Shown here one piece after another: positions 22,879-36,308 of a stretch of 64,000 bases of DNA. The DNA lies in NCBI GenBank assembly GCA_028023455.1, contig JAQFVV010000018.1, forward strand, positions 10,128,771 through 10,192,770, given 5' to 3'. Made by a program: the position numbers and the translations under genes. The notes under the pieces are model-generated. The model worked only from the letters and a program-made list of their open reading frames with translations. It was not told the origin of the DNA and ran no database searches. How positions within the stretch are numbered: the stretch's first letter is position 1; every line of letters begins with the position of its first letter. Source of the stretch: Epiperipatus broadwayi. Its lineage: Eukaryota; Onychophora; Udeonychophora; Euonychophora; Peripatidae.

Positions 22879-23910
22879 TAACGCAATAATATATTTTAGA
22901 CTCATACACTTGTGGAATTTTTTATTTTAATGTTTTCTAAAAATTTAGATTGAATTTATGCAAAATAAAAATAAAAACAATTTTATCAAAAAATTATAAC
23001 TTGCTTTTGTCAAAAAAAGCATTACCACACTTTTAAAACTTAAAACACAATTTAGTAACACTGAAAACCTATAGACTAGACTGCATATGTGGAAAACATT
23101 AATAAACAAATAATACTTTTGTTAGAAATTATTTCAAGAAATGGATACACAGACCTATTTCTGATTTATAAAATAGATTCAATTATTCTTATTTGTAAAA
23201 CTATTTAAATCCATTTAAAACAAGTTTTCTTTCTATTAGTAAGCATATGCAAGAAATACTTTACAGATGATAGGTTGGTTACTATATAAGTTAAAAGATA
23301 ATTTTTTAGTTGCCTAATTTACTAATGAATATGTATATTGTAATATTTAGAACAATGCTTTATAATATACTTTCTGAAATAAAAATAAATTAAAAAACAA
23401 TGAAACCAAATAAGATTTAAAATGTAATTTTATTAATTGCACATACAGTATATAAATTTTGTTATTTTCAGTAGTGATATCAAAATATTTAACAGCCAGT
23501 AAGTTAATATAAATTGATTTATAGTTACAGAAAAGAATATAAAATGGGATCAGGATGGAATGTTATTTGTGGCGTTGACATATCACTAGCAATAATAAAC
23601 TACTTATACTTTTTTTATAATTAAAGTGATTTTTCATTCCAAAAGTTTTAATTACTTTTATTTTACTCTTATTTTTGAATAGAATTAACAAACATTCATA
23701 GTTGTTATTATTGTGATTGTTTTTGCCTTGTTTTTCCAATGATTTAGAAACAGCATTCTAAAATTTCCACATTTACTGTTTAAATTCCTGAAAATAAAAT
23801 CAAATTCTATCATTCATTATAGACAGTATTACTATAATTTTTAACAACCATTACAAAAGTATTATAATACTGAAACCAATATATACAATTTAAATGCCTA
23901 TTAAAATTTA

Positions 23911-23955
23911 TAACAGTTGTGCTAGCATAAGAGATGGTGATCATGTAATGTTTAA
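23911..23955 (+). repeat. copy of the GCATAAGAGATGGTGATCAT repeat
   Basis: TAACAGTTGTGCTAGCATAA, then GAGATGGTGATCATGTAATG. The same ~45-bp string follows the hairpin elements at 41.4 and 46.8 kb and recurs in reverse at 48.55 kb. Confidence 0.6.
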
Positions 23956-23959
23956 TAGC

Positions 23960-26450
23960 TACATGCTAAAATAAAATATGTAAGAAGAATAGAAAGCAAT
24001 AAATTAATAATGATAACCTTATCTAGTCATAACAACATAATGTCCAAGATGCCTTTGGACAGGAAACATATACCACAATGACAATCTAATATTATTCAAG
24101 CATCAATAACAAAGATTTCTATTTACATTTTATTCTATTTTCTAGTTTGTCACTTTGTTCCTAAAGTTCTTCTTTTGTACTCGCTTTACTAATTTTGGTA
24201 GCTCCTTTAATTTTTTTTTTTTTTAAATGTCAAAAATACTGTAATAATATTTATAGCAAACATAATTTTTTATTTTATTTGGTCACAACATCGTTGGCCA
24301 AAAAATTATTGGAGTCAGTAAACTTACTTTCTCCTTAATATTGCATAAATAACACTCATTCTTAAAGTAATGCTTGAAAATATTTCGTATTAAAAGATAA
24401 TCTTATATTTTTATGTGTATGCATGTAGATATTTGCTTCTTTAAAAATAATTATTTACTAAATTGAAAGGGAGGAAAAAAACTGTAATAAAAATCAGTAC
24501 TGAAAACACTATTTTTTTTTTTTTTTAAAAAAGTAAAATATGGGAATATTTCTCTTCGATTATTTTTTTTTTTTTTTGTGCATGCTTTACAATGTCTCCA
24601 TACAAAATCATTAGCGTGTAATATATTAATTAAAGAAAAAAAAATCTAAATATCATTTTAGTGATATGCATGAAATGTTTACCTGTTTTTCTAGATAATT
24701 ATATACGAATATAATTCAGTAAACTGAATAAATAAAGAGGTCGCCACCTTTTCACCTTTAGACTGACTCTAGTCAATAAAAGACAAACAGTCAGATTGGC
24801 CTTGAATTATTTTTTTTAATAATATATTTAATCTAAACTTAAAGATACATTGGAGGAAATAAAATATTAAAGGTTACTTTTTAATTTCAAATAACAAGTT
24901 TTTAAATTGATTAAAATGCTGAAAATTATGAAAATATATATTATATATAGCACATATATGGAGTATTTATTTACAAATTCTTCCTCTTCTTCTAAGGATC
25001 TATAGTTACAATGCAAATCAATTAATTCAAGCAATGTTTTAATTATTTATAACATTACGAAGAGTCTATATATGTTTTTAATTTTCTTTTAATTTGATGT
25101 TTTTCTGAGAATATTATTTTAGGTTAATTCATGTTTTTTTTTTAAAAAAAAATATTATTAATTATAGAAAGTTAATGCTTTTCTGCTACAATTGTAACAA
25201 TTAAAAATGTTAGGTTTAATGTGGATATATATATTCAGAAAGCAATCAATTCTCTAAACTTGTTTTAATTCAAGCTTTACAAATACATAATTATTTTTGC
25301 CTAGTTATTTTAAATTTTCCTACTATGGACAAATATTTATTTAAAGGGTTAATTTAAAAAATAAATCAGCAAGTTATTGGAAATGCCTTGCAATTATGTA
25401 TAAAAATACCACTAATCAAGAGATTTTATCTAAAATGAATTATTATATGATATTCCTGCTTTTACAAAATTTACATATTATTTATTTCAAGATAACTCTT
25501 TCCAGCATATTCCTAATGGAAAGTTATTCATTAAAAAAAAAAACAAAAACATAATCTTTTTGCCCTCAAAAATTATTTTAAATGACAAGATTATTTTAAA
25601 AATTTGAAAATATAATATATTCATTATTTTCTCTTTTTTAAAAATAATAATAATAAATCTAAAAGATTTTACAGATTTGAAATAAAGACAATATTACTAT
25701 AATGTATTTTAAAATTGCTGTACTTATAATTTGTGACAATATTTTTATCATTAATTATTAGATTACAAAAAATAATTATAAAATGAGTATTGAGGAAGTA
25801 ATACTTTGTATTCTAATTATATAAAAAAAGCAAGCAATAACTTATTAAGCATTTACTACGTTTAGAATTGATAAAAGTGATAGATTTATGAAATTGTATT
25901 ATTTGAGACCAAGCACTGTACCGTACTGTCTAGTAAATGAGATTTTATTTACAAAAATAAAATGAGTAAAACTGACAGTATAAAAATTAGAAATAAAAAT
26001 AGAAAGGAAGTTTACCATTAAAAAATTTTAAATAATGAGTTTAAAAAAAAAAAAAATACACAAGTAATAAGAAAAAAAAAATGATAGATCAAATTATTAA
26101 TAATCAAATTGGCATAGACTTTTAATAATATGACATTTCTCCAGAAAGTTCTACTAATTGTGTGGCTTCCAGATTTCTTAATATTATATTCATTATTATG
26201 ATAATGAAGTCAATCATTTGTTGCTAGATATCTTCTTTCACCCAAGAACTTTCCAAGTATTACATGTTTTTCATCAGATGTGAGCAAACTTTTCAGAGCA
26301 AGGATTACTTGTAATTTTTTTCAAATATATATCAACTATTACACATAAAAATTCCAAGTAGAAACATGAGCATGTATTAATTTGAATTGCACTGCATGCT
26401 GTTCATTAATATCGCATATCTGGGTATATAATTGCTAATCACTACTCTTG
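23960..26450. other. AT-rich DNA, no feature recognised
   Basis: Long homopolymer A and T runs (for example near 24210, 24515, 24560 and 26050) and no supportable coding, RNA or repeat structure. Confidence 0.5.
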
Positions 26451-26639
26451 CATAACAGTCTAAATAGTCTTCTATAAGATGGGGGTGAGATTTTGACTAT
26501 ATTCAGTGTTAAAAATGTAGACTTATATAGATGGGTAGAGCTAAAAAAAAAAAAGATGTTATATGCATTTTTTTTTTTTACATTAGGATACTTTTCTTCA
26601 TCTTTTAGACTCAGAAATGATTTTTAGGTTCTGAACAGT

Positions 26640-28130
26640 GTGCTTTTAAAATTTGTCATTTTGTAAGAGAAGAATTTCATTTTCTTCTAAAGATAAAAAA
26701 AATGTATTCTTTATATGTTCAATCATTTGTTCCACATCAACATTGCCAAATGGATAACTCATAAAGTTAATTATTGGTTCTATTCTGATAAATTCTTGGA
26801 AACATCTTTCAAATTCAGAATGAAGAGTTATTATTTCCACATAATATTTATCTTTGTCCAATGTACTTCTATTTTTTTTTTTGACAATTCATCAGAAATA
26901 TTTTTGAAGATTCTCAATCCTTTATTCAACAACCGGACATAAATCAGCTTTAACTTATTTTTTATAAATAATAACATATTCAATCATTTCACCTATAGTT
27001 TTTCTTTTTCTTTGCTATTGTAAATTCCAATTCATTAAGATGGTTAATTATGTTGACAAAAAGAAAGCTAAATGCAGCAACTAAGTATCATCGTTAAGTT
27101 CAGTGTATGCTTCATTTTTGTTTATAAAAATATTTTACCTCTTGTAATAGGTCCCTGACTCTGTAAAAATATTTTTTGATTTAATCAATGAATATCTGCA
27201 TGTTATAGCAAATCACTGTATCCAATTCATTTTTTCTAGTTGAGCCTGAAATCTTCTTCTCTGAAGACTTTGAATAGTGTTAACAATTTTCATGCAGATT
27301 CCTATAATGCAATGCATATTCGATACTTTACAACAGAGGGCTCTTCCTAGCGAACAATGCAATAATATGAAAGGAAATCTCTCTGTTACACATAGCCAAA
27401 AATCTAGTGATTATTCCAGTCATTATAGATATAACTTTATAAATCAGAATTTTTTTATTCCTCAATATATTTTTTGAAAATGCAATAATCTTTGCCTCAT
27501 ATTTTCTTTTTTAAAAGTAATCTTGTTAATAATTCTTCTTTCACATTCATATCCTTAAAATTCATTCCTATAAAAATACAAAACAGGTATATCATATATG
27601 TCAAGAGATTCTCAAACTACAAGGAAAAACAAATGCAGTTAGTCATATCTTTGGTTAGTTGTTCAACCAGAACAGAATTTATAATTTCTGTAGGGCACAT
27701 GACAGTTTGACGAGAAAGTCGTATGTCTTGAATTGCTGAAATAATTTCATTTTTGTTCTTGAATGAATCAAATAATGAATCGCTGGCCTCTAGAAATGTT
27801 TCTTATATCATTTCTTCTTTTATGAAAGATTTCTTATATTTCCTAATACATAACTTGTATGAAATAATGCAACTGTTGCAGCTTTAGATTTAATATTGGG
27901 TTTAATAAAATATGATAGCTGTCTGGCTAATTATAACAAATTTTTTCAACTTTTGTATGTGTAATTTGCTTTTTAACAAATTTATTTTATCAGAACTTGC
28001 ATGCATGGTTTCAAAATGTCTTTTAATTTTCTTTTTTTTTTTTGGAAGTTTAACAAATATAATATACACATTTTGCTTTCACCATTGTGAAGAAAAAAAA
28101 AGTTCTTCCCATTCTATATTAAAATATATC
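26640..28130 (-). pseudogene. ZBED5/GTF2IRD2-type hAT transposase, decayed
   Basis: The reverse strand gives blocks in the family order. R-H-F-E-T-M-H (end of a BED-like zinc finger) is near 28010. Next come A-A-T-V-A-L-F-H-T-S-Y-V-L-G (near 27880-27840) and AIQDIRLSRQTVMCPTEIIN (near 27735-27680). The last is a 71-codon open piece (26646-26861) with F-E-R-C-F-Q-E-F and I-N-F-M-S-Y-P-F. These match hAT transposases related to ZBED5 and GTF2IRD2, whose DDE core and C-terminal dimerisation region follow this order. Stops and frameshifts occur throughout. Terminal repeats were not found, so element ends are unknown. Confidence 0.65.
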
Positions 28131-28774
28131 TTTTTTTCTTTGTAGTTGTTTCAAACATTACTCACCTCTTTTAAAATTTGATAAAATAGTTTTTTTTTTT
28201 TTTACAAAAATATAATTAAAATCTGGATAAATCACAACAAAAAAAACAAAGTTACTGACTTCATGACCAATCAAACATATTCAATGCTTTTGGTTGTGCC
28301 TTTTCATTGCACAGTGAACATATTTAATGTTTTTCTGTTGTGCCTTTGCATTGTGGAATGAATATATTTGAGCTGTTGAATTTGTAATCAATGTGTGCAT
28401 CATTGTACATTCCAAATGAAAGCAAGTGTTTTATCCAACTCAATCATCAGCAAGTTCCTGACTATACATAGCCATTTCAATCATAAAGAGCTAATTCTCA
28501 TCTGTAGCAGCTGCATGTTATAAAAAATATATTTCTTTTACATATAGCTATCGAATCTAGCATAATGAATCATTGGTTACCAAGATTTTTTCTTAATTCA
28601 GGCAATCACTCCAAAATTTCTTATCAATCCACCAATGAATTAATGTTTTGCCCATCTCTGTTTTAAATAGTCATATAACATGAACCAAATAGGCTAATTT
28701 CATTCGTATCACTTGTACTTCAACTAAAAGTTCAAATCTAATTTAAAAATAAATAAATAAGTATATTGTATTTT

Positions 28775-31095
28775 TCAAGTATTATAGATCCACTGCAAGC
28801 TCAAGGTCTCTCCAAGTTTAACCCAGTTCCTCTGATCCCATCCTTCTCTGTATCACACCAGCAAACTCCCTTACTTCATCCATCTACTCACATGAGATCT
28901 CTTCCTGATCTTTTATAATCTTTTGGGAACTAATTTAAAACTTCATATATCCATCTATTATCATCTCTTCTAAAAATATGTCCAACCCAATGTAACCAGT
29001 TTGTTCTTTCACCCATGCATTTCATTTTCAATCTCTTCTTGTTCTCTTAACATGCATCTCTCCATACTTTGTTGAATGGTCTAAAATCTGTACAACTCTT
29101 CTATTAATTGGCCAAGTTTCAGATTCATAAATAAGAGCTAGTAAAATATATGTATTAAAACATTCCTTTCAAATACATAGGCATCCAAGTTTAATTCTAT
29201 GATTAATTTCATTCATTATGTTTCCATGTATATTAATGATCTGACCAAAGTATTTGTAGTTGTTAAATTCTTTCATTTTATTATTATCAATCTTTATTTT
29301 CTTCTTTTGACTTTTTAACATCTATTTTCTTACTTTCATCTGATAACTCTTGCAACATTTTCTGAAGGTCAGAACCATTATTTGCAAAAATAACCATATT
29401 ATCTGTGAAATTTAGGGGAAGTAAAATCTCAATTTATTTTTAATCTCTAGCTTCACATTTTAATCCACAAAATACTTTTTGTAAAACTGTTGTAAAAAAT
29501 TTTGGAGATATGAAGTCACCCTGTTATTCACCCTTTTCAATATTAATTTTTTTAGTATTACTATACAATGTACTTACTGCATTATGTTTTGATAAATATT
29601 CTTCGAAATGTCAATATCCTGGGTTTATATCTTGATGATCCAATGCTTTAATCACTATAAACATGCATATAACATCAAATGCCTTTTCATAATCTATAAA
29701 TCCAAAGCATAATGGCAACTCATATTCACTGGTTCTTGCTATAATTTCTCTTAATACTTGGTTGTAATCTATTGTACTAAAATCATCTTTAAATCTACTT
29801 TTTTTTAATTGGTTAGAATCCAAAGTGCACTAAAGACAAGTTACAATTATTTTGGCAAATTTTGTATCGAACTGATAGATTATTGATAGGCTTGTGATTT
29901 TTAATATCTTTTTTTTTTCTTTTTTAAATGTCAATATTATCATTGCATCTTCCAATCATCTGGAACATCTTTAATATCTAGATATTTAGTATACAAATTT
30001 GTCAATAATTTTTCAATTTCTTCATTGCTTCTTTTAAAATATCAGTAATAATTTCAACATTCCTGTTTTTCTCTTCTTTATAGATTTAATTACATGTCTC
30101 AATTTTTCATTTAAAATGCTAGGCAATTCAAAAGATATAATAACTAACTGTAGAGGATACTTTATTTTCTTGTTCTTTATTACTACTTAATGCTTCATAG
30201 AACACATTTCATGATGATATCTCTTTTTTTTAAATAATAGTTCCATCTTTTCTTCTTCTTGCAGAAACAACTTTCCTTCCAATACCAAGATGTTGTTTTA
30301 CATTTTTGAGATTTTCATTCTCTTCTATAGATTTCCTTGCTAATTCACAGTTATATTTTCTTATATCATTATAACACTTTTTTGTATATCATTTTGCATA
30401 ACTCTTAAATATAACTTTTTCTTAATGAATCATTTTTTAAAAATTCCACATTTCTTTTTTTCATAGTTTATCTCATCTCAGTTGTCTCATCTCAGTGGAA
30501 TTTATAGGTAAATTGTTGCTTTTATGTGCCAGCTATTTTTCTTGCAATTTTTTAATAGAGTATTAATTTTCTTCTTTTTGATTTTCATTCAAATTTGAAA
30601 CATCTCCAAAGTATGTTAATATTCTAAAATGATTTGCAGGTTCTAATTTAAATTCATTGAAGTGTTTGTAAAGATTAACAATATCAATTGTTAATTAATA
30701 ATTTTCATCTCTCTAGTTTTGTATTAACATGTATCTTATATTTCATTAGTTGATAATTACTACCTTTGCTGAATCTATTAAAAATATTATAATCAGGAAA
30801 TACATACTTTCTATTAGCCAAAATATAATTCAATTCTGTTACATCTTCATTTGGATGTTTCTATGCTTATTTCAATTTATAATTTTCTTAAAACAAATAA
30901 TTCATAATATACAATATTTTATTTTTCTGTCAACTTCACAAGTCTCATTTCTATTACAATAAACAAATTAACCCAGAACATTTCCATCATTCAATCATTT
31001 ACCAATTCCAGCATTACAGTCACCCATAACAATTCTAAAATGTTTTTTGGTTTGATCAAAAGCACTATGTACATCCATATAAAATTAGAAAAATA
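28775..31095 (-). mobile_element. RTE-like LINE, longest copy in the window (endonuclease to C-terminus), decayed
   Basis: On the reverse strand it runs from the endonuclease (M-G-D-C-N-A-G-I-like block near 31030-31010) through the pre-RT region (near 30110) to the RT palm. The palm is a 70-codon open stretch (29611-29823) with SEYELPLCFGFIDYEKAFD. The post-RT C-terminus (near 28800-29120) corresponds to the intact ORF at 47.56-48.07 kb. It covers most of an RTE ORF at about 2.3 kb, against about 3 kb for a full element. Many stops and small indels are present. Order and motifs match four other RTE fragments here, so one family probably expanded in this genome. Confidence 0.75.
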
Positions 31096-31099
31096 GTAA

Positions 31100-33015
31100 C
31101 TTCTGACATGGTAAAGATTATTGGAGGAAAAAATTGTGCTTTTTGAAAGATTACATTTTATTTAATAATGGCATTTAAATATTTTGATAGTTTGATTAAT
31201 TATAATGAGAGAACCAGATATAATATTTGAAAAGTAACTATTTACCCAGTTGCAAAAACTGTTACAAATTCGTTTTCAAAATTTCACATGGACAAATTAA
31301 TTATTAAATAAGCAAAGTATGAGGAATACCATTAAAATTTAATGATGAAAAAAACTTTGAATGAAAGATTACTATTGAGTTGCATCAACTTAAATGCACA
31401 AAAAGTATCATTGATAATTTTTCCTAAAAGCTTTAAACTTGTGGGGATAAAGAAATTATTTATATCAATGGTAACTGGACAATCTTTAATTATTTTTTTT
31501 TGTATTTAAATACTAACTAATATTCTTATTTTAAAAAGTTAGCATTATTACAGATTGTTTTAAATATTAGAAATCAAGAAGGAAGCCTGAAAATGATATA
31601 TAGTTATATTTTACTGAGCCTGTCATTTAGTTCTTATATTAAAACAAGGGGAAAATATCGCAATAAATATGCTGCATTTTTTTTTTTTTTTTGTCCAATG
31701 AATTCAATTTTTCTCTAAAAAATGAATTTTCATATTGCTGCTATATACAATAAACATCTATGTCGAATTATTAATTATTTGGTATACATATATAATAAAG
31801 TTTATGATTTTTTACATTCATTAATTGCAAAATAAGTTTTGTGTATAATTAATTATTTTAAATTTAAAAAATTATAATGTATTTGTATATGGTATTTAAT
31901 GTTTTGTGAAATGCAATATAATAAAATAAAATATTTAGATCTCTGGTGAAGAATGCAGATTTAGTTGAAATAATTAGGAAAAAAATTAAAGTGCTAAAAT
32001 ATCTTCCTGTCTCACAACTTAATGCAAAAAGATTCAATTCCTTTTTTTATATCTCTTAGTAGTTTTACTAACCCATCTTCTAAGCTAGTCATCATATTTA
32101 TTTCTTCTTTGCTTTATCCTCTTTAACAATTTCCTACTGTTTAACTATATATATAAACACAGCTGAGTTTTTGAACCTATATCAAAACATTTAATTTCAA
32201 ACAAAAATCATATAATAAATGATAAGTATAAGATTCTAAAGAGTCCATTCAAAGTTGTAAACTGCTACTATTTGACAAAACTTGAAGAAATCATATAATT
32301 GTCCTGTGTGGTTTAAAGCATTGGCAGAACTGCAGTCTATAGCTGAGATTCATAGATTGCAGCTTAATTCTATTACTTTCCAGTCCTGGAACTTTATGTA
32401 AATTTTCATATGAACTCCCAAGTAATACATCATTTGATTATTTATTTAATGTTATAATTCATAATTTTAGATAACCTACTACTAAAACTACCCGTTACAT
32501 TATTAATTTTATAATATGAAATGAAACAAGTATATGTTTCTTTAACAATCATTAACCATTTCATTGTCTTATCAAACCATTTATTCATTAATAACAATAA
32601 GCAAAAACTTTACTACTTAATATATTTTTACAGATTTTTTTTTTTTAATTCTAAACTTTTTTTTTTTTTCCAAACATTATTAATTTAGGAAATCTTCAAT
32701 AATAAAATCTTTCATCTGCTATTGAAAAACCTGCACTCTGATGGTTGCTATGCCAACATATAACCCCAGGGGTCATAAGACTCTCTTGGATTAAAGCTGA
32801 ACCAGCACACTAACTTTATCAAAGACCTTCTCTGTTTCCTTGAAAGATTTAAATGAAAATGATGCCTTGAGAAAAAAAAAAAAAAGGGGGGGGGAGATAG
32901 ATAATAATAGTAATAATCAATTCTTAAAAGATATGACACAAGTTCAATGATTTTAAAGACAAAAGTCTATTTTCAAATTAAACTTATTAATGAAATTGGT
33001 TTTCAAGATATCATT
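31100..33015. other. AT-rich DNA, no feature recognised
   Basis: Poly-T and poly-A runs (31678-31692, 32634-32671, 32872-32892 with an adjoining G run). No coding or repeat structure could be supported. Confidence 0.5.
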
Positions 33016-33018
33016 TTA

Positions 33019-33290
33019 TTTAAATACAAGTATAATATATATACACGAGCTAGATGTAATTAGAGGAGATTTGAATCCGGACTTTCAAGCTCGCTTATCC
33101 ACCCCATCTTATACAACCGATGCGCACGATCACATATGTGTGGAAAAAATAAATGATCTCCAATATACATATTTCATGCTGAACCACATGCATATGGTCA
33201 TGGAGTGGATAAGGAAGCTTGAAAGTCTGGGTTCAAATCCTCTCTAATTACATCTAGTTTAAGTATATATAGTATACTTATATTTAAATA
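33019..33290. repeat. foldback pair of tRNA-related repeat heads
   Basis: The left arm (33019-33103) and right arm (33199-33290) are inverted copies of the same SINE-like end. Each holds a box B-like GGTTCAAATCC/GATTTGAATCC, a GATAAG...GCTTGAAAG tRNA-like segment and the tail ATTACATCTAGTTTAAG. The spacer is about 95 bp. Short ORFs across it are repeat shadows. Confidence 0.7.
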
Positions 33291-33725
33291 TTACAGATTC
33301 AGCCTGAATTCTGACCATCCTTCTTTTGTGTATTTAAATGGTTTAAAGATTCTACATATAAAGGATCAGATTGACTTATAGTCAACATGGGTATGACAAC
33401 AATATTGGCAAACAAGGGCTTTGAACATACTATCATCAGATTTTCAATGATATGGATGGATGAAAAGTTGAAGAGTAAAGAATATTGAAGCCTGTCCATT
33501 AAAGTTTGAAGATTTGTTATCTTTATATAAACCAAGCACTGATTATATATGTGTATGGGAGATAACAATCTGGACCAACTAATGAATGCTAATTCAGCAT
33601 AAAATATGTATATTGAAGATCATTTATCTTTTTCACATGTATGCTGTCATGTGTATCAGTTGTATAAGATGGAGTGGATAAGAAAGGTTGAAAGTCCAGA
33701 TTCAAATCCCCTCTAAGATACCATT
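33291..33725 (+). repeat. composite tRNA-related repeat, full unit
   Basis: The forward unit contains TCAGATTGACTTATAGTCAA, ATCAGATTTTCAATGATATG and GAAGCCTGTCCATTAAAGTT. It then has the core CTGGACCAACTAATGAATGC and the tRNA-like head GATGGAGTGGATAAGAAAGG with box B-like AGATTCAAATCC (33698-33710). It follows the foldback directly, which suggests head-to-tail dimer formation. Confidence 0.65.
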
Positions 33726-33729
33726 TTAG

Positions 33730-35060
33730 AAAGGGTTGTTTAAGCTAACAGAAATTTTCTTTATAAATTTTAATACCATTGCATCTTTGTATATTATTTT
33801 CTTCTGATAAATAAGCATAATATAATATTTCAAATAGGATGATATCAGTTTTATTTATTTATAATATTTTGACAATCTTTATAATCCCATCAACTTATTT
33901 TTATGTTAATTATTCTTGCAATCAATATTTTAATGACATATAATAGAAAAAACTGATGTGACAAATTGTTACAACCAAACAATAAACAATTACACATAGT
34001 AGTTTACCATTACTTTTCCCAATATTTCTTTAACATGACATTTTATACATCATAAAATAAGAAAGGTCTTAACTCCAAAATGTTCATGTTCACTGATAAC
34101 AAATTAACCATGGATATTTTAAATACACAAACCATTATTCTTCCTCATTCTTGCTGTGCACAAAATATTTACATAAATGTAAATATTTCATTTCCATTCC
34201 ACTACTTTTGCCATCATATCTATCTAAATACATGAAATATTTCTACATTTAACTCTATAATTAGTAGCTATTTCTCCATTTCCTTACCTATCTTATTTCT
34301 CTTTTTCTCATGCTCATTTATTTCCTTTCTCTTTTTTTGGCTCAAAATTTTATATTTGTCCTTTTTTTTTATTCTCCATCTTTTATTTTTGTCCCTATCT
34401 TTATATTATTTCTTTTGGTGGAATAATTTCATTTTTAAAAAAGCTTATACCTGTAGTCTTATTATTAAATCGCTGTTTAACATGATTTTCTAATCAAATT
34501 GTGCATAATTTTACTAACATAGATTCTATATATATATAAAGAATTATCACATTGTTAATTTACATTTTTTTTTTTTCAAAACAGTATGATAATAAACCAT
34601 ATCTTTGATGTAAATGTATAGGTTGTGCAAATCAAAATAAATACTTCACTGCAAGTAAAATATCTTTCTTATATTTCCAATCCCACCAAAAGAAGAAAAA
34701 TAAGGCATTACTCACCAGGCATAATGGTGAGATTTTAGTCCTTTTTCCATTCTAGTTTGCGAGTCCATTTTTCAATCCAACAATTAGATAATAAACTAAA
34801 TTAGATATAGGCCTAAATTAGATATAAAAGGCTGTTTGGATTGAAAAAAATTTCAAATATTTCTTAAAGATTCACACCCACATCATAGTAAAAATCAAAT
34901 GTTAATCATTGCACACTTCCATATACATATGTACATAGTTGAACAAACATATATAAGTAAAAATACCTATCATATCTTTGAATTTTTTTCTTTAAAACCA
35001 TCATCATTATTAATAAAAAAGTAATAACAATAAACTCCTTTTTTCTTTTAAAATATGGTT
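33730..35060. other. AT-rich DNA, no feature recognised
   Basis: Mostly T-rich on the forward strand. The short reverse ORF at 34906-35091 overlaps the start of the PLE 3' flank and has no recognisable motif. Confidence 0.5.
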
Positions 35061-35064
35061 CCAA

Positions 35065-36308
35065 ATGATCTTTCATATATAAAATATCCAAAAGAATTAC
35101 TTTCTTCTTTTTCTTTTTAAAAACTTTTTTATTTATTTACGTGAACCCATATATACTCCAAAACCTTGTGCACATGTTTCCAACATTTCAACTACTTCCT
35201 TGTAATCATTATCAAGGACTTACAAATACAGTATATATATACTATTGTTATGAATATATATATATTTAATTTATAATATAATAACATTTCTTTAGCATCT
35301 AAATATAACTCTTTTCAATATATAAATTTTACTATTACAATTACTTATCTCCCCATCTGTTTACTTTTTGAACCAATTTTTTATTACATCTTACACAAAT
35401 GTACAAAACATTTACAAAACCATCAATACCGACAATTTCTTATGTATTACTATTTATATACCATTATAAGTTACTTATAATTAAATTCATTGTTTAATAA
35501 TTTGTTCTATTTAAAATTGATTTTTCTTTGTTAATATATAAACTTTCTTTTAACATTCTTTCTTTATATAATTTAACCTTTTCTAACATGTTCACTATCA
35601 AAATTTCTATGTTTAAATTCCTTATTATGAATATAAATATTTGAATTCTTTTCATTTAAATGCTGTTTCAATCTGGTTTTTAGTTTATTTTTTGTTGTGC
35701 CAATATATGATACATTCTTCTTATCTTTCTTACAATCTAAACATCTAATTATTAAATTCCATTCATATTTTCAACATTTTCATTTTTTGTTTTATTAATC
35801 AAATTACTTTCTTTTTGTACACTGGTTTAATAATTATTTTGCTTTCTTTTTTATATTTTTTGTTAATATCCTTTATTATCTTTTTTATATCAAACAAAGT
35901 ACTTTCTAATAAGTTCATTGATATCCTTTTTATTTAAATTTCTTTTTATTCTTGCAATATTTCTTTTACTATACAATTCATTAATAATTTTTATTGGATA
36001 ATAATTTTTCATTGCTTCATCTTTTATATTATCCATTTCTTCTTCAAATAATTTTTCCTCATAATATAAATCGTCCTAATTATTCTATTATTTAAAATGT
36101 TTATTTATGTACATAGTCTGTATAGATTCCCAATTACTTAATAATCAATGAAATGTATTTTTTCTATATATACTTGTCTCAATATTTACTCTATAATTCT
36201 TTATTACCTTTTTAATTTTAATACCCATGTAATTAATTGAATTATTTATTTCTTTTTTCATTGTAAATTGAATCTTTTTAAATTAATATATTTTGAAAAA
36301 CTTAAAAA
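35065..36308 (-). mobile_element. Penelope-like element with GIY-YIG endonuclease, 5'-truncated and decayed
   Basis: The reverse strand begins with the end of the RT (INYMGIKIKK and I-Y-R-K-N-T-F-H near 36290-36150, matching the hhhLDhxhxR...YRKPT block). A linker follows, then a GIY-YIG nuclease domain near 35765-35600 reading C-L-D-C-K-K-D, SYIGTTKNKLKTRLKQHL and an H-x-x-E-F-x-H-R-N-F stretch. The 3' part holds a hammerhead-like motif and ends at about 35065. Frameshifts and stops break the frame. The last ~440 bp (35065-35508) are repeated in inverse orientation at 36309-36720. Confidence 0.75.
35172..35218 (-). ncRNA. hammerhead-like motif in PLE left arm (degenerate)
   Basis: The reverse strand reads CTTGATAATG, the stem ATTAC...GTAGT around an A/G-rich loop, then TGAAATGTTGG. 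It has the layout of a hammerhead core with stem II, but core bases differ from the consensus. Confidence 0.35.

Noticed and set aside
32990-33247. 85-codon ORF as a small protein
   Set aside because: It lies entirely in the foldback of tRNA-related repeats, and a similar translation appears at 44720-44926 because both are repeat shadows.
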